Source of the DNA: Vandiemenella viatica
Taxonomy: Eukaryota; Arthropoda; Insecta; Orthoptera; Morabidae
Length of the DNA stretch: 64,000 nucleotides
Assembly: GCA_031002005.1 (NCBI GenBank)
Contig: CM061914.1
Location: 15,238,148 to 15,302,147, forward strand
Direction: 5' to 3'
Shown here: positions 46,015 through 57,836 of the stretch, in pieces
How the letters are laid out: each line of letters opens with the position of its first letter
Numbering within the stretch: the first letter of the stretch is position 1
Position numbers and translations under genes: made by a program
Notes under the pieces: generated by a model
What the model was told of the DNA's origin: nothing
What the model saw: only the letters and a program-made list of their open reading frames with translations
Databases searched by the model: none

Positions 46015-46319
46015 GAAACAAAAGGTGCTAAAAGCATATATATTGAATATTTGGATAGGCAAAAACCACTGCTTACCACAGAAGAGGATTCCTGCGGTGT
46101 CGAGACATGGAAAAAACTCGTACACACATAGAGCAGAATTTTTGAGCTTATAGACCTTCTTCAGTAGTAGAGTGAGATGGCTGCCTGATGGAGGTTGGCA
46201 GCCAACTGAGTTAGCCAACAAGGCCAGTAGCTCATGGCTGATGAAAAACAACATGGCGCAAAGTGAGGGTGGGGGTAGAAAAGCATAAACCAGATAATAA
46301 TAAACTTACACATAGGAAC

Positions 46320-47260
46320 CGGTCACGAAAATGTGGTAGATGTCAGCTAAATGTTCTAGCTTGCAAACTACTAAAAAATACGCTCTGGTGAGCAATGGTT
46401 CTGTGGGAAAAGGTAGGAGATGAGGGGGATGGGTGGAAGGGGGGGAGGAGGAAAATTGGCACTATGTTAAATTTAGTCCTGATGGTTGTCTGGTACCCAG
46501 TCGGTACTGATAGGCCAGTTCCCACCTTCTGACTTCTGAAATGCTGCTTTTGTTTGAGAGTACTCTGATGGCGCAGACCGAGTGGTGGCATGATAAGATG
46601 CCGGGTGGTCAGGGTTCTAAGTGAATACCAATTGTCTGTGTCCATTCATTCTGAGGGCCAATGGATTTGTGGTCAGACCTATGTAGGAGGCTGGGCAATA
46701 GTTACAGGTGATTGATATATAAGGTGGGAGGATACACAAGTGGCAATTCCAGTTATGGGGTTGGTGAAGGTGGATGCACACTGCACAATTTGCAGTGGGA
46801 TCTGTTGCAAGGAAACAAATCTAGGGGCTGTCTTACACGCTGGGGGGGGCCCATGTTTATGGACCGAGAGTTCGTCGAGGGTTGGAGGTCTGCTGAAGCA
46901 GGTTCTGGGTGGGTGAAGGAGGGTTTTTATCTCAGGGCAGGCTCGAAGGAAGTCATAACCTAGTCGTTGGACTCAGTTGATGGATTCCAAACCTGGTAAG
47001 TATCGGGTGACCAAATTGGTACTGTGGTCGGTTTTAGGGGGTTGTGGGCTGTCAATAGGTTGAGCAGGTTATAATGTGCCCAATGAAACTTGTTTCTGAA
47101 CTAAATCTGATGGGTAATTGATGAATATCAGGGCTTCCGAGATGTTACAGGGCTTCTTCATTGAAACATATGTATCTCCCCCGAATGCCCAGGCTATAGG
47201 GAAGGTTGTGTTTGATGTGATGAGGATAACAGCTATCATAATGAAGGTACTGTTATATAC
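46320..47260 (-). mobile_element. Penelope-like element 2 (fragment)
   Basis: In broken frames on the minus strand: PYSLGIRGRYIC near 47190, the GIY-YIG phrase SYIGLTTNPLALRMNGH near 46640, and CPASY just before it. The order matches element 1. At its right end it abuts or is cut by element 3. Many stops. Confidence 0.7.
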
Positions 47261-47277
47261 AAATATTCAATACTTAC

Positions 47278-48222
47278 GACAGATGAAAGTGGCTGGGACG
47301 ACGAACACAAAAAAAAAAAACACAAGAGAAGCGCAATGTTTTGCCATACAGCCTTATTCGTGCAGAAGGGAGACACCGGGCGGAGTCTGACGTGCACACA
47401 GAGACCGCCGTCTGGTGAATGGCGTCACCGGCGTGGATGGTAGTGTAGGGCGTAGGGGGGGGGGGGAACGGTGGGTGGAAGCTCTAATATTGGATCAATA
47501 ATCAATACTGTTGATGGTATATTATCATTGAAAGTGGTAGACCAATATAATAACTGAGTGAGGATACATATATCAAAATCAAATTTTCAACTATAAGAGA
47601 AAAATAAAATATCAGAATATAAGATATGTAAATAGTAGAGATAATAAGTGATGGGTCTGGTGGGATGAATTTATTGGAGATTGAGGTCAGGACAATAACT
47701 GGTGTCCAGGATATTCTGATAGGCTAGTTCCCATCTACGTAGTTGAGAGCAGGTTGTGTTGTCAGGGAAAACTCTGATGAGAAACAGATGATAAAATCAT
47801 TCAGTTTGTGGGAACTGGCATGTTTTGCAACTGGATGGGCCTCATTGTTGGTATATACTATCTGCGTATGGCCATTCATTCTGATAGCAAGTGCATTAGT
47901 GGTGAGGCCTATATATGAGCTGGAGCAATGCAGGCATGTAAGTTGATATATGAGGTATGTAGTCATACAAGTAGCATGCCCAATGATGGGAAATGTTTCA
48001 CCTGTGGTAGGATTGGAGTAATTGGTAGTGGCTGTATGCATGCTGCATGTTTTACAGCAGGGTCTTTTGCACGGGAATGATCCCTGTGGTTGTTTGGGGG
48101 ACTTACTGGGTGAGTACTTGTGAACCAAGATATTTTTTTTTTCGATTTGCATAGTATTATTGTCTAAAAGCATTTTTTTTTTTTGTGTTTGTCGTCCCAG
48201 CCGCCTTCATCTGTGGTAACTG
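47278..48222 (-). mobile_element. Penelope-like element 3, with inverted flanks
   Basis: The open frame at 47724-48173 (minus) carries GSFPCKRPCCKTCSMH, PIIGHATC and the nuclease motif SSYIGLTTNALAIRMNGH. The stretch 47278-47322 (ACGACAGATGAAAGTGGC, GGGACGACGAACACAAAA) is the reverse complement of 48172-48222, so the fragment is bounded by inverted repeats. The reverse transcriptase is absent. Confidence 0.75.
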
Positions 48223-48304
48223 TTGGGTCATATTTCCTTATCCCTCCTTAGTTTTATTGTCTTTAAGCATTTTCCTGATCATTGTTATTATAAAAATAAC
48301 ATAT

Positions 48305-50851
48305 ATTAATAATCATGGGTGATTGGAATGCAATAGTGGGAAAAGGAAAAGAGAGGAATACTGTAGGATCTTTTGGTCTAGGAGAAAGAAATGAGCGAGG
48401 AAGCAGGTTGTTAGAATTTTGTGAAAGATATAAGCTAGTAGGGGCAAACACACACTGTTTAAGAACCATGCGGGAAGGATATACACCTGGAAACATCCTG
48501 GGGATACAGGCAGATATCAGCTAGATTATATCATGGTCAAACAGAAATTCAGGAATCAAGTTCTAGACTGTAAAGTGTACCCAGGAGCAGACATAGGCTC
48601 TGGCCATAATTTGATAGTAATGGAGTGCAGGCTGAAATTCAAGCAAATAAGGAAGCAGTATAAGCAGAACAGACTGGAAGTGAATAAACTGAAACAATCT
48701 AGCACTAGAGAAAAATTTGCAGAAATGGTAGACTTAGGTCTAAGAAATAACTGTGAAAGGAGCTCAACTGAGGTCGAATGGAGTGCATTAAAGACCGAAA
48801 TAATGAAAGCTGGTAAAGAAACTTTAGGCTTTAGGGAACAAGCTGCCCGAAAACCTTGAATCACAGAAGAAATTTTGGAACTGATAGTTCAGAGGAGGAG
48901 GTACAAAAATACCCAGGATGAAGCAGGAAGAGAGCAATACAGGCAATTCAGAAATCAAATAAACAGGAAATGCAAAAAAGCAAAAGAAAAATGGCTAGAA
49001 GTAGAATTGGAAATGGTCATAGGTAATGTAGATGTTGCATATAGGAAGATCAAACAGAATGTTTTAGAAATGAAGAAATGAGGTGTGAACATTAAAGCCG
49101 CTGATGGGAAACCTCTTTTAAGCTCAGACGATAGAGCTAACCAATGGAAGGAATACATTGAGAAACTGTATGATGGGGATGACTTGAACAATAGCATAAT
49201 AGAAAAGGAAGGCAATGTCAACATTGATGATTTAGGAGATCCTGTTTTGAGGACAGAATTTAATAAAGCACTGAATGAATTGAAAGCAAATAAGGCAGTT
49301 GGAGTTGATGAGATCCCTGCAGAACTTCTTAAATCCCTAGGAGAAGAAGGAATTGAAAGATTATTCAAGCTGATACCAAAAAGTTATGAAACAGGAGAAA
49401 TTCCAACGGATTTTAATAAAAACATCATCTACACTTCCGAAGAAAGCTCAAGCCGACAAATGTGAGAATTATCACACCATTAGTCTAACATCACATGCAT
49501 CGAAATTACTGACCAGAATAATATACAGACGGATGGAAAGGGTAGTAGAAGAGATAGTAGGTGAAGATCAGTTTGGATTTAGGAAAAATCACGGAACACG
49601 GGAAGCAATTCTGTCTTTAATATTAATACTTGAAGGGTGGATCAATAAACACAAAGCTACTTTTATAGCATTTGTTTATGTAGAAAAAGCTTTTGATAAT
49701 GCTAGGTAGGATACGATGTTCAAAATTATAAAGAAGTCAGGCCTAAAGTATCAAGATAGAAGAATTTAATTTAATTGCAATGGAGCACAGGCTCCGGTGG
49801 CAATATCCCTACACACCCATCTTCCCCCAATCCTGCACCAACCTACATTTGCCCTCTACAAATTTTATCTTTAAATTCTTTCAAAGTTTTCAGTAAATTA
49901 TTCATCATTTCTCTTGGTAACTCATTCCAATCCCTGACACCCTTACCTAAAAAAGAGAATCTTCCCACACCCTTGTGCCTGAAATCCAGTGCCAGCATAT
50001 GGTCATGGAAATCTTTTCCCTTCCATGAACTACTTTTCATACCTATTGCAATATCTTTCCATGCCTCATTGCCAGTATATGCCCTGAATACTTTATAAAC
50101 TATATAAGAATCAAGTGGCTATAATAAAAGTATAGAATAACGAGACACATGCATCAGTTAAAAAGGGTGTGAGACAAGGTTGTAGTCTATCCCCATTAAT
50201 ATTCAACTTTTATGTAGAAGAAGCAATAAAGAAAGTCAAAGACAAATTTCTATGTAGGCTAAGTGTACAGGGAGAAAAAATCGGTATGCTACAATTTGCT
50301 TATCACATTGTGTCGTCAGCAGAAAGGGCTGAGAATATTGATAAACTACTGAATATCATGAACAAAATATTGAAGGAAGACTTTGGACTGAATATAAATC
50401 AAACCAAGACTAAAGTGATAAAATGTAGCAGAAATTATACAAATACTAGCAGATTAAATATAAATATAGGATCGAATGCAATTGAAAAAGTAAGTGAATT
50501 CTGTTATTTGGGAAGCAAATTACAACCGATGGCCAAAGCAGGAATGATGTTAAAAGCAGAATCTTTTAGTTTCAAATATTGATCTAGGAATTAGAAAAAA
50601 CTTTTTAAAAATGTGTGGAGCAAAACATGGACTTTAGGAATACTGGAAGGAAGGAAAATTGAAGCATTTGAAATGTTGTGCTACAGAAAAATGCTGAAAA
50701 TTAAGTGGACAGACAAAGTAAGAAATGTACGAATATTGGAAATGATGGGTGAGGAAAGAACTTTGTGGTAGATGCTTACAGAAAGAAGAGACAGGCTGGT
50801 AGGTCATATTTTGAGACATGCTGGATTAGTTAATTTGCTGGTGGAGGGAAC
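48305..50851 (+). mobile_element. RTE-type LINE, 5' truncated, first part
   Basis: Endonuclease motifs: MGDWNAIVGKG at the 5' end, then DYIMVKQKFRNQVLD and IGSGHNLIVME (the family usually has SDH here). The reverse transcriptase is in several frames: DEIPAELLKSLG, DQFGFRKNHGT, YVEKAFDNAR (first Asp), KKGVRQGCSLSP and EDFGLNINQTKTKV. Frame changes lie near 48520, 49080, 49440 and 49710. A CR1 fragment interrupts it at 49765-50105 and a TG...CA element cuts it at 50852. It resumes at 52828. Confidence 0.9.
49765..50105 (-). mobile_element. CR1-like LINE 3' fragment inside the RTE element
   Basis: The minus strand encodes SSSWKGKDFHDHMLALDF, GRFSFLGKGVRDWNELP and LKTLKEFKDKICRGQM, nearly identical to the end of the CR1 at 58733. 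The 3' end is marked by TTAATTTAATT next to GCAATGGAGC. AAGAAT-like sequence on both sides may be the target duplication. 5' truncation is typical of LINE insertion. Confidence 0.9.
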
Positions 50852-50855
50852 AGTC

Positions 50856-52823
50856 TGTAAGACCCAAGGCTGATACTGGGGCTGAAGTATAGCCTTAGTG
50901 CCTCAACTAACTCTTGATGTTGACTTGACCATGTAGCCGGATAACTCAACATAAATGCTTGAGGTCGCCACAATATTTGTTAACCCACAAATAGAGAAAA
51001 GGTTGTAAGCTATCTACTAAAGCACACAAGTTCACTTCTAGAAAATCCAAAGTTTTATTTTCAAAATCACAAGTTCAAAATAGCATTTAACAGTTGAGCT
51101 GGCAAATCGAACACACTTTTCCAAAAGTTGCAGGTTGTGGAGAGAAATTTAACCAACTGACCCCTTTTGTAAATTTAAAAGTTCATATTAAAAGTTAAAG
51201 TTGACATATAACACACGACACCCCACATGGTCGAAAACTGTTCACTGACCCGCGACAAAACCGACGTAATGTTCCTTCACATACTTTTCCTGAAGTACAG
51301 GCCAGACGAAACCGAAAGTAAGAAAAGACAGACTACATTTTGCTAATGATTAATTGACTTTCGGGTTTTGCTGCGTTGTTTTTTTTCATTACCTAAGCTT
51401 TCGGCTGCTATCCTCCAGCCTTCGTCAGAGATACTGTTTATGTTGGCATAGCAACGAGCGCCAAGCATCGCAGAGTAAGAGGCCGCTATCTTCGTTGATG
51501 TTGTTGGTGTTTTTTAAAATTTCTGCTGCCTCTTTCACCCGTCGGTGCCACCACTGGTCTTCTCTCCACAGTAGCCTCGTTTCATGAAATTTTACTTCAT
51601 GCCCGGTATTAATAGCATGGCGGACTACAGCGGATTTGTCACTGTTGTTATATTTGTAGTGGCGGATATGTTCTTTTAGTCTCTCCGCCACATGAAGTAA
51701 AATTTCATGAAACGAGGCTACTGTGGAGAGAAGACCAGTGGTGGCCCCGACGGGTGAAAGAGGAAGCAGAAATTTTAAAAAACACCAACAACATCAACGA
51801 AGATAGCGGCCTCTTACTCTGCGATGCTTGGCGCTCGTTGCTATGCCAACATAAACAGTATCTCTGACGAAGGCTGGAGGATAGCAGCCGAAAGCTTAGG
51901 TAATGAAAACAAACAACACGGCAAAACCCGAAAGTCAATTAATCATGAACAAAGATGGCCGTGGAAGTCTGAGGAATACATTTTGCCAAGTTCCTGTTTA
52001 ACACATCACTGATAGAGTCATGCGCGGAGTTGCTCAATCACATCCCGGCGTAAGAATGAGACAACGTGTGCTTGCCACACGAACTATTATAGCCCTGCGC
52101 GCGCCTATGACCTTGGCACATCTTTCTTTAATTAATATCTTCAAAAGTATATGATAGTTTAATTTGAGATTTTTACAGGGACTTTCTATTGTCATGTTCT
52201 ATCTATTTTAATTTAATTTACCATTCCAAAAGGTTTCTATTGTCTTAAAACTAAATTCATCACGTGACCAATCTTGGCGGGCTTTCCTGAACTTCTACCC
52301 GACAATTAGCAATAATCCATTTTCAAAAACTTAATTACTGGACAAATGCTTAAACTTTTTACTAAAACCATTATACGTTCAGAATCGTCTTAATTAGGGC
52401 TATCTACTGATGTAATTTTTAATTTAATATCTCTTTTAGTAAAAAAGCTTATTTTTTCTCTTAATTAAAATTGCTAATTACACTTGACCAAATTATTTAA
52501 TTTTGTTACCAAAATATCGGGGACAGTGCTGACTAGAGCTGGTGATAAAAGATCAGTTGTCGCTTTACTCGATTTAAAGATATTTCGAATCTTAGAATTT
52601 CTACTTTTCCGATCGCGTGTTTCAAAGCTTGAACAAAGCGGAATATCTCCTAAAATAAACATTTCCCGATATGATAAATAAACTGTAAAATGATTTTTAT
52701 GGCGAATTGTTACTGTTAGCAAGATTACAGGGAAATTCCTTAAAGGTGAAAACTGCACTTCTCGAAATTTCTAAGTCCCGCCTAAGCAAAACTAGAATTT
52801 GCCAAAATTCTAAGGTGCTTACA
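50856..52823. mobile_element. TG...CA-bounded element (solo-LTR-like) inserted in the RTE
   Basis: It begins TGTAAGACCC and ends GGTGCTTACA, with AGTC flanking both sides (50852-50855 and 52824-52827). Removing it restores the RTE reading order (GTVEGKNCRG spans the site), which confirms the boundaries. TG...CA ends and a 4-bp duplication suggest a solo long terminal repeat, here 1968 bp, enlarged by the Penelope-like fold-back at 51346-51946. No protein of its own was found. Its right half resembles 1919-2388. Confidence 0.7.
51346..51946 (-). mobile_element. Penelope-like fold-back with 256-bp arms
   Basis: The arms 51346-51601 and 51691-51946 are reverse complements of equal length, almost without change. 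The minus-strand frame 51425-51691 encodes the C-terminal end of a PLE endonuclease: VVRHAINTGHEVKFHETRLL, REDQWWHRRVKEAAEI and NINEDSGLLLCDAW. The outer end TTAATCATGAACAAAGATGG is probably the PLE 3' terminus. The inverted arrangement is like that flanking elements 1 and 3. Confidence 0.85.
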
Positions 52824-52827
52824 AGTC

Positions 52828-52998
52828 GAAGGTAAGAACTGTAGAGGAATACAGAGATTAGAATATATGAAGCAGATAATGGAGGACGTTGGTTGTAAGG
52901 GATATGTAGAGATGAAGAGGTCAGCACAAGATAGGAAAGGATGGAGGATTGTATCAAGCCAGTCAAAAGGCTGATGACAACAAATATATATATATATA
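52828..52998 (+). mobile_element. RTE-type LINE, 3' end
   Basis: This continues the polymerase cut at 50851: NCRGIQRLEYMKQIMEDV, then EMKRSAQDRKGWRI and a stop near 52973, followed by a short TA-rich tail. It matches 40237-40400 on the minus strand. Confidence 0.9.
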
Positions 52999-52999
52999 T

Positions 53000-54000
53000 A
53001 TAGTAACCAGGAAATAATAGGAGGTAAGTAGCGAATGGATTTACTAAAAAAGGATAGCGAAATGAACCACCACTTACCATAGATGATAGTTTCATGGGGT
53101 GAACACATAAAAAACCACAAACAGGAGAACAGCATGGAGGGAGGGTGGTGCAGGATACGGTCTCACAGAGTGACCACTAGTCAGGAACGTGATCGCGGCA
53201 AATTCAAACAGAGGACAGAGAGGGGGGGACAGTGAATTGGATCTAGCACACAAGCAATGCAAAATGTTGCAAATAGTGCAGAATAATACATTAATATGTT
53301 GATAACATATATTTTAGAAAGTAAAAGTAAATTAGGGAACAGAATAATTGGAAAAAAATAACAAATATAAAAGTAATAATAAAAAAAGAGAATCTATGCA
53401 GATGAACATCACCTTTGTGGTTCAATATAGACAGTGGGCATGGAGGCAAGGAGTGGATAGAGGGTAGGAAAATTACTGACTGGGTAGCCTATTACCTCAA
53501 GCTGAGGCCAGGAGGTTGGCTTGTGCCTAGTTTGTATTTGTAGGCAGGCTCCCACCTCCTGAGTTCAGAGGGGAGGACTCTGATAGCACGGACTGGGAGA
53601 TGGCACCGATGGCTGCACGGCTACACGGATGTTTTAAATTCGGAGTGAATACTGTCTGTCCATTCATTCTTATGGCTAAAGGATTGCTAGTCAAACCTAT
53701 ATAGGTAGCCAAGCAGTGTTTGCAGGTCAGCTGGGAGGTCTCACCAGTGACAGGGTTGGTGAAAGTGGTGGAGGCACGGTGTATGTCACTCATCTTGCTG
53801 CTGGGTCTATTGCATGGGAAAGATCCTTGGGGCTGTGCGATGGGGCGATGAAAACTGTGTTTGTGCACTAGGAGTTGACTGAGGTTGGGAGGTCTGATGA
53901 AACAAGTTCTGGGAGGACCAGGGAGGAGTTTTGGAAGGATTGATATATATAAATATGCCAGTGTTGCTTGCACATGTTAGGGTGGCACCACACAGCATGA
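53000..54000 (-). mobile_element. Penelope-like element 4 (fragment)
   Basis: The minus-strand frame 53527-53973 reads LPKLLPGPPRTCFIRPPNL, AQPQGSFPCNRPSSKM, NPVTGETSQLTCKHC and ATYIGLTSNPLAIRMNGQ. This is the RT-to-nuclease linker and the GIY-YIG core. The Cys/His linker has lost a Cys (RPSSKM for RPHCKT). The rest, 53000-53527, is flanking or 3' sequence without motif. Confidence 0.75.
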
Positions 54001-54399
54001 TTCGAATGCTGATTCCAATATATCAGCCATCCTGGTTTCAATTTTTAGGCAATCACCTAGGCAACTGCTGGGATGATCCCCAATTTCTGCTTCATAAAGA
54101 ATACACATGTTTGTAGTGCGAGCTTGAGGATTTGTGGTTTTGTATTGAGTGGCTGTGAATACCATATATACAGATATTAGTATGTGCAGGATTGTTTGGG
54201 CTTATATTTCAGAGATTTTGATCAAGTGATGATGATGTCACTGTCACCTATTCTTACTACAACTGATATAGAACAAGAAAATCTGAAGAAAGTGTTGCCA
54301 TTCTTAAATCATACATACAAGAGAAAAAGAGGTGAAAACAAAATGTAGTGTAGATAAATAAACAAATTTAAGCAAAAATATCTACATCCATACTCTGCA
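54001..54399. other. Unassigned
   Basis: No family or gene was recognised. Confidence 0.35.
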
Positions 54400-55490
54400 A
54401 TTCACAAACATTGTGGGTGGCAGGGGGTGCTAAGCACCAATCTTAATTCTGCGCATTCCAATTCCGAATAGCGCGAGGAAAGAAATAATACATAAAAGCA
54501 TCAGCAGGGCATCTCATTTCTCTAATCTTATCCCTCCTGTCATTGTGACCCAAATAGGTTGGTGAAGAAGTATCTCACTGCATTCGTAGGTCATAGAATT
54601 TCGCATATTCTCCAATAAATTCAATAGCAAATGAAGTCATCTGTCTTCCAAACTATCCCGGCCCAATCTATGTATCAATTCTGTGACGCTTTCATATGGG
54701 GTATAACAATCAGTCACAAATCGAGCGGCTCTCCTCTGCACCCTCTCTACTGAGTCAATCAGGCCCTTGCGATACAGATCCCAAACCCCACAACAGTAAC
54801 CCAGATGCGGACGCACTAGTGTTTTATACGCTATTTCCTTTGTATGAGCATTACAATTCCTCAGAATACGACCAATGAATCGTAATTTAGAATTAGCTTT
54901 GCCTATGACGGAAGTTATGTGCAAGTCTCATTTCATGTTGCTTTGTACTATTACTCCCAGATACTTCAGGGAATCAACCGTGTCAACAAATGAATTGTTT
55001 ACTTTGTACTCATGAACAAACTGATTCTTTTTGTTACTTATTTGCCTTGCCTTGCACTTTTTGCCATTTACGGCACCATTCGGAAATAGCATCCAAATCA
55101 CACTAAATTTTTAAGAAATTGTCAGAGCACCTTATTTCCCTATAGATAACTGCATCATCTGCAAATAATCGCAAACAGCATTTAACCTTGTCACCTAGAT
55201 CGTTTATAAAAATTAAGAAAAGAAGTGGTCCTATTAAACTTACTTGACGAACACCAGAAGTAACATCTAGCTTAGAAGAGGCTTCCCCATCAACAACTGT
55301 GATTGACCAGTTAGAAAATCATATATCCAATTGCAAATCTGATCCGATATACCGTATGCTCGAATCTTCGCTAAAAGTCGATTGTGTGGTACAGAATCAA
55401 AAGCTTTCTGAACATCCAAGAATATTGCATCAACTTGCGAACCTGCATCAATAACTTTCATTAAGTCATGGGAAAATAGGGCCAATCACT
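54400..55490 (-). mobile_element. CR1-type LINE, 3' half of ORF2
   Basis: Minus-strand frames give VDAIFLDVQKAFDSVPHNRL (reverse transcriptase, first Asp) at 55267-55485 and RPHLGYCCGVWDLYRKG, then VQRRAARFVTDCYTPYESV at 54637-54924. Between them, near 55180, a broken ADDA-type region is suggested by GCATCATCTGC. The 3' end near 54400-54440 contains TGGGTGGCAGGGGGTGCT. This is a different CR1 subfamily from 58733. Frame changes make it inactive. Confidence 0.85.
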
Positions 55491-55837
55491 TCTTCCAAAA
55501 TCCGTGTTGACACGGTGTAAGTAACTCGTTCTCATCTAGAAACATCATAATGTTCGAGCATATGACATCAACTTACAAAATTCTTAAGTTAAAACTAGTG
55601 ATAAGAACTAAAGAAAAATAAATAAACGTGCAATGTTTTTAATGAGGTATTAATTAAGTAATTTAGTCTTCTTGATGTGCAAGCTCAACAAGCTCTTATT
55701 ATGAAAGAAAGCATTGGATCACAATACATAATTATAACTTCCCAAATTTCTTGATCCAATGACAAAATGATGACTCAGATAAAATAAATTTAACTTTTTC
55801 TTTTATTAAATTGTTCATTGATTCTTTCACATATACA
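55491..55837. other. Unassigned AT-rich DNA
   Basis: No gene or repeat was recognised. The last eight bases before the next element (TCTGATTC, 55838-55845) are its left target duplication. Confidence 0.4.
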
Positions 55838-56520
55838 TCTGATTCCACAGGTGGGCACAGTTAATCCAAACGTTAACTTCGTTAATCATTATTCCGCTAC
55901 TTAAAAAGTTAACTTCGATAATCGTTAAAGCGTTCAATGTCTATAAATTTAACGCAAGTTAAAGTTATCCGTTAAAAGTTAACTAGTCAAAAGTTGTACT
56001 GATGTATTAGTATTATAGTACGGTAGGTATAACTGCTCTCTATCTCAAAGTGTTATGTACCATGATGCAAGTGTGGATTTATTTATAAAAATTAACAAAT
56101 TGTGGTTACGCTATCGCCACAACAACGAAGTGGTATTCCTGTCTGTTTTTATCTTTGTTGAGACTGTGATCAACATAACACATGCAAATTGTCTTACGAG
56201 AGACAAGGTGCTCGTGACTTTATATATAAAAAACAACAACATGAATGCAAAATGAAAAGCAACAAAACAAGTTGGACTGGGACACCTGAATATGAGAAAA
56301 CTGCGACCAGTGAAATTTGCGGCCAACCTAAAATCTACGACCAATGCCTGTTACGGTTACCTTTGTGCCACGGCCTACCTGTGACCTAAAGGCCCCTTTA
56401 GACGACCCGGCCTGGTTTCACTAAATCATGGCCTGCATGTTTTTACGTGAACAAATAGAACGGAAGTTAGTCAGCGACATCCTTTTACATTACACGGCCG
56501 AAACTGCCAAACTATCTTCT

Positions 56521-56526
<6 letters not shown>

Positions 56527-56564
<38 letters not shown>
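56527..56564. repeat. 38-base A run
   Basis: Homopolymer inside the hAT element. It could be a retroposed poly(A) tail or a slippage tract. Confidence 0.9.
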
Positions 56565-56566
<2 letters not shown>

Positions 56567-57423
56567 CACACAAATGTTTCGAATTAAAATTGCACATTAC
56601 CTTTTTCGTAATTTATGTATTATTTCTTTGAATTTTTTCGCACTGGTTACTGAAAGTTGAGTTTTTTGCTGATCTGCAACACTGTTTGCAGACTCCAGTG
56701 CGATACTAACTATCGATCTGGCACAGAATTTCGTCCGAGTAATGCCCGATTTGACGGCCGAACAGTTTGTCCGATTAACCTCTTCCGACACACACTGCCG
56801 ATCCGTCACTGTTGCTTCAACACCAACTGAACGCGATGTTTTTACTAAACGTATAATAACGACATACATTTTGTAATAATAAAAAAAACCTTTGTAGATC
56901 CTTGGCCGGACCTTAGATGCGCACCCTCCCTTGCAAATAATTTGAAATTTCACCTTGCATTTTAGAGCAATTTTCTTACTAAAAACAAACATCTGAAATT
57001 TTTATTAGACTACAGAAAATATTGCTGTATCGTATATGCAAATATATTGAACAGGAGAGATAAAAATGAAAAAATGAAGGTTTTCGATACAATATATTAA
57101 CAATTATGGTACAAACACAAAATTGAAATCCATGTCTATGTTACCAAATATGCGAAAATCCCTATGTAAATTTTAAAAATGACAATCTAATTTTAAAGGA
57201 ACATATTTTAAAAAGAAAGATGTACTGTAAGAAGCAAGCAAAGTTTATCCCAACTAAAAACAAATAAATCATTTTCCCAAAGATCGAAAACTTAAAATGA
57301 AGGTGAGGTGTCAAATAACTTGATATAAAATCTAAAGAAATGTATTGATAAAAATATAGTACTGTAGAGTTTAGTCGCGTACATTTATTAAAACTGAGCT
57401 GAAGGCTGCAGTTTTAACATGGG

Positions 57424-57836
57424 AACGTTCATAAACCACGTAGCTCCATTCCGGTCTCTTTTGAACACTCCCCCCCCCCCCCCCCCCACACATAGCCCGA
57501 CGTTGCTTTTGTCTCTACCCCCTTCCCACCCACGCACACACACACTCGTAGCACATAGCTTTTTTTCCTATTGATTCCAGAAGAATTTGGACTGTTTTTT
57601 CTTGTTAGACTATCGTAAATTACATACGGAGATAATATTAAATGTCGGAAACATATATTTACATTCTCTTGAGTGTTATGCACCTCATTTTAACTATGAC
57701 AATAATACGAATGAAAAACAACGTGGCCTGGTTCGGAACCCCTTCCCCTCCCACGTAGCCCAATGTAGCTTTCCAACCAACACCCCCCCCCCCCCCCCCC
57801 ACGACCGAGCTACGTGGTTTATGGACGGTCCCTGTG
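57424..57836 (+). mobile_element. MITE family A, copy 3
   Basis: It starts GGGAACGTTCATAAACCACG and ends CCATAAACCACGTAGCTCGG when reversed. The inside order matches copies 1 and 2 (C-runs, TTGATTCCAGAAGAATT, GTAAATTACATACGGAG, GGCCTGGTTCGG). It lies within the hAT element, so it is younger than that insertion or was part of the captured DNA. No clear target duplication was found. Confidence 0.8.

Noticed and set aside
45880..46254. Three overlapping open frames with poly-Tyr/Ile tracts
   Set aside because: They are created by the TA microsatellite at 45978-46012.
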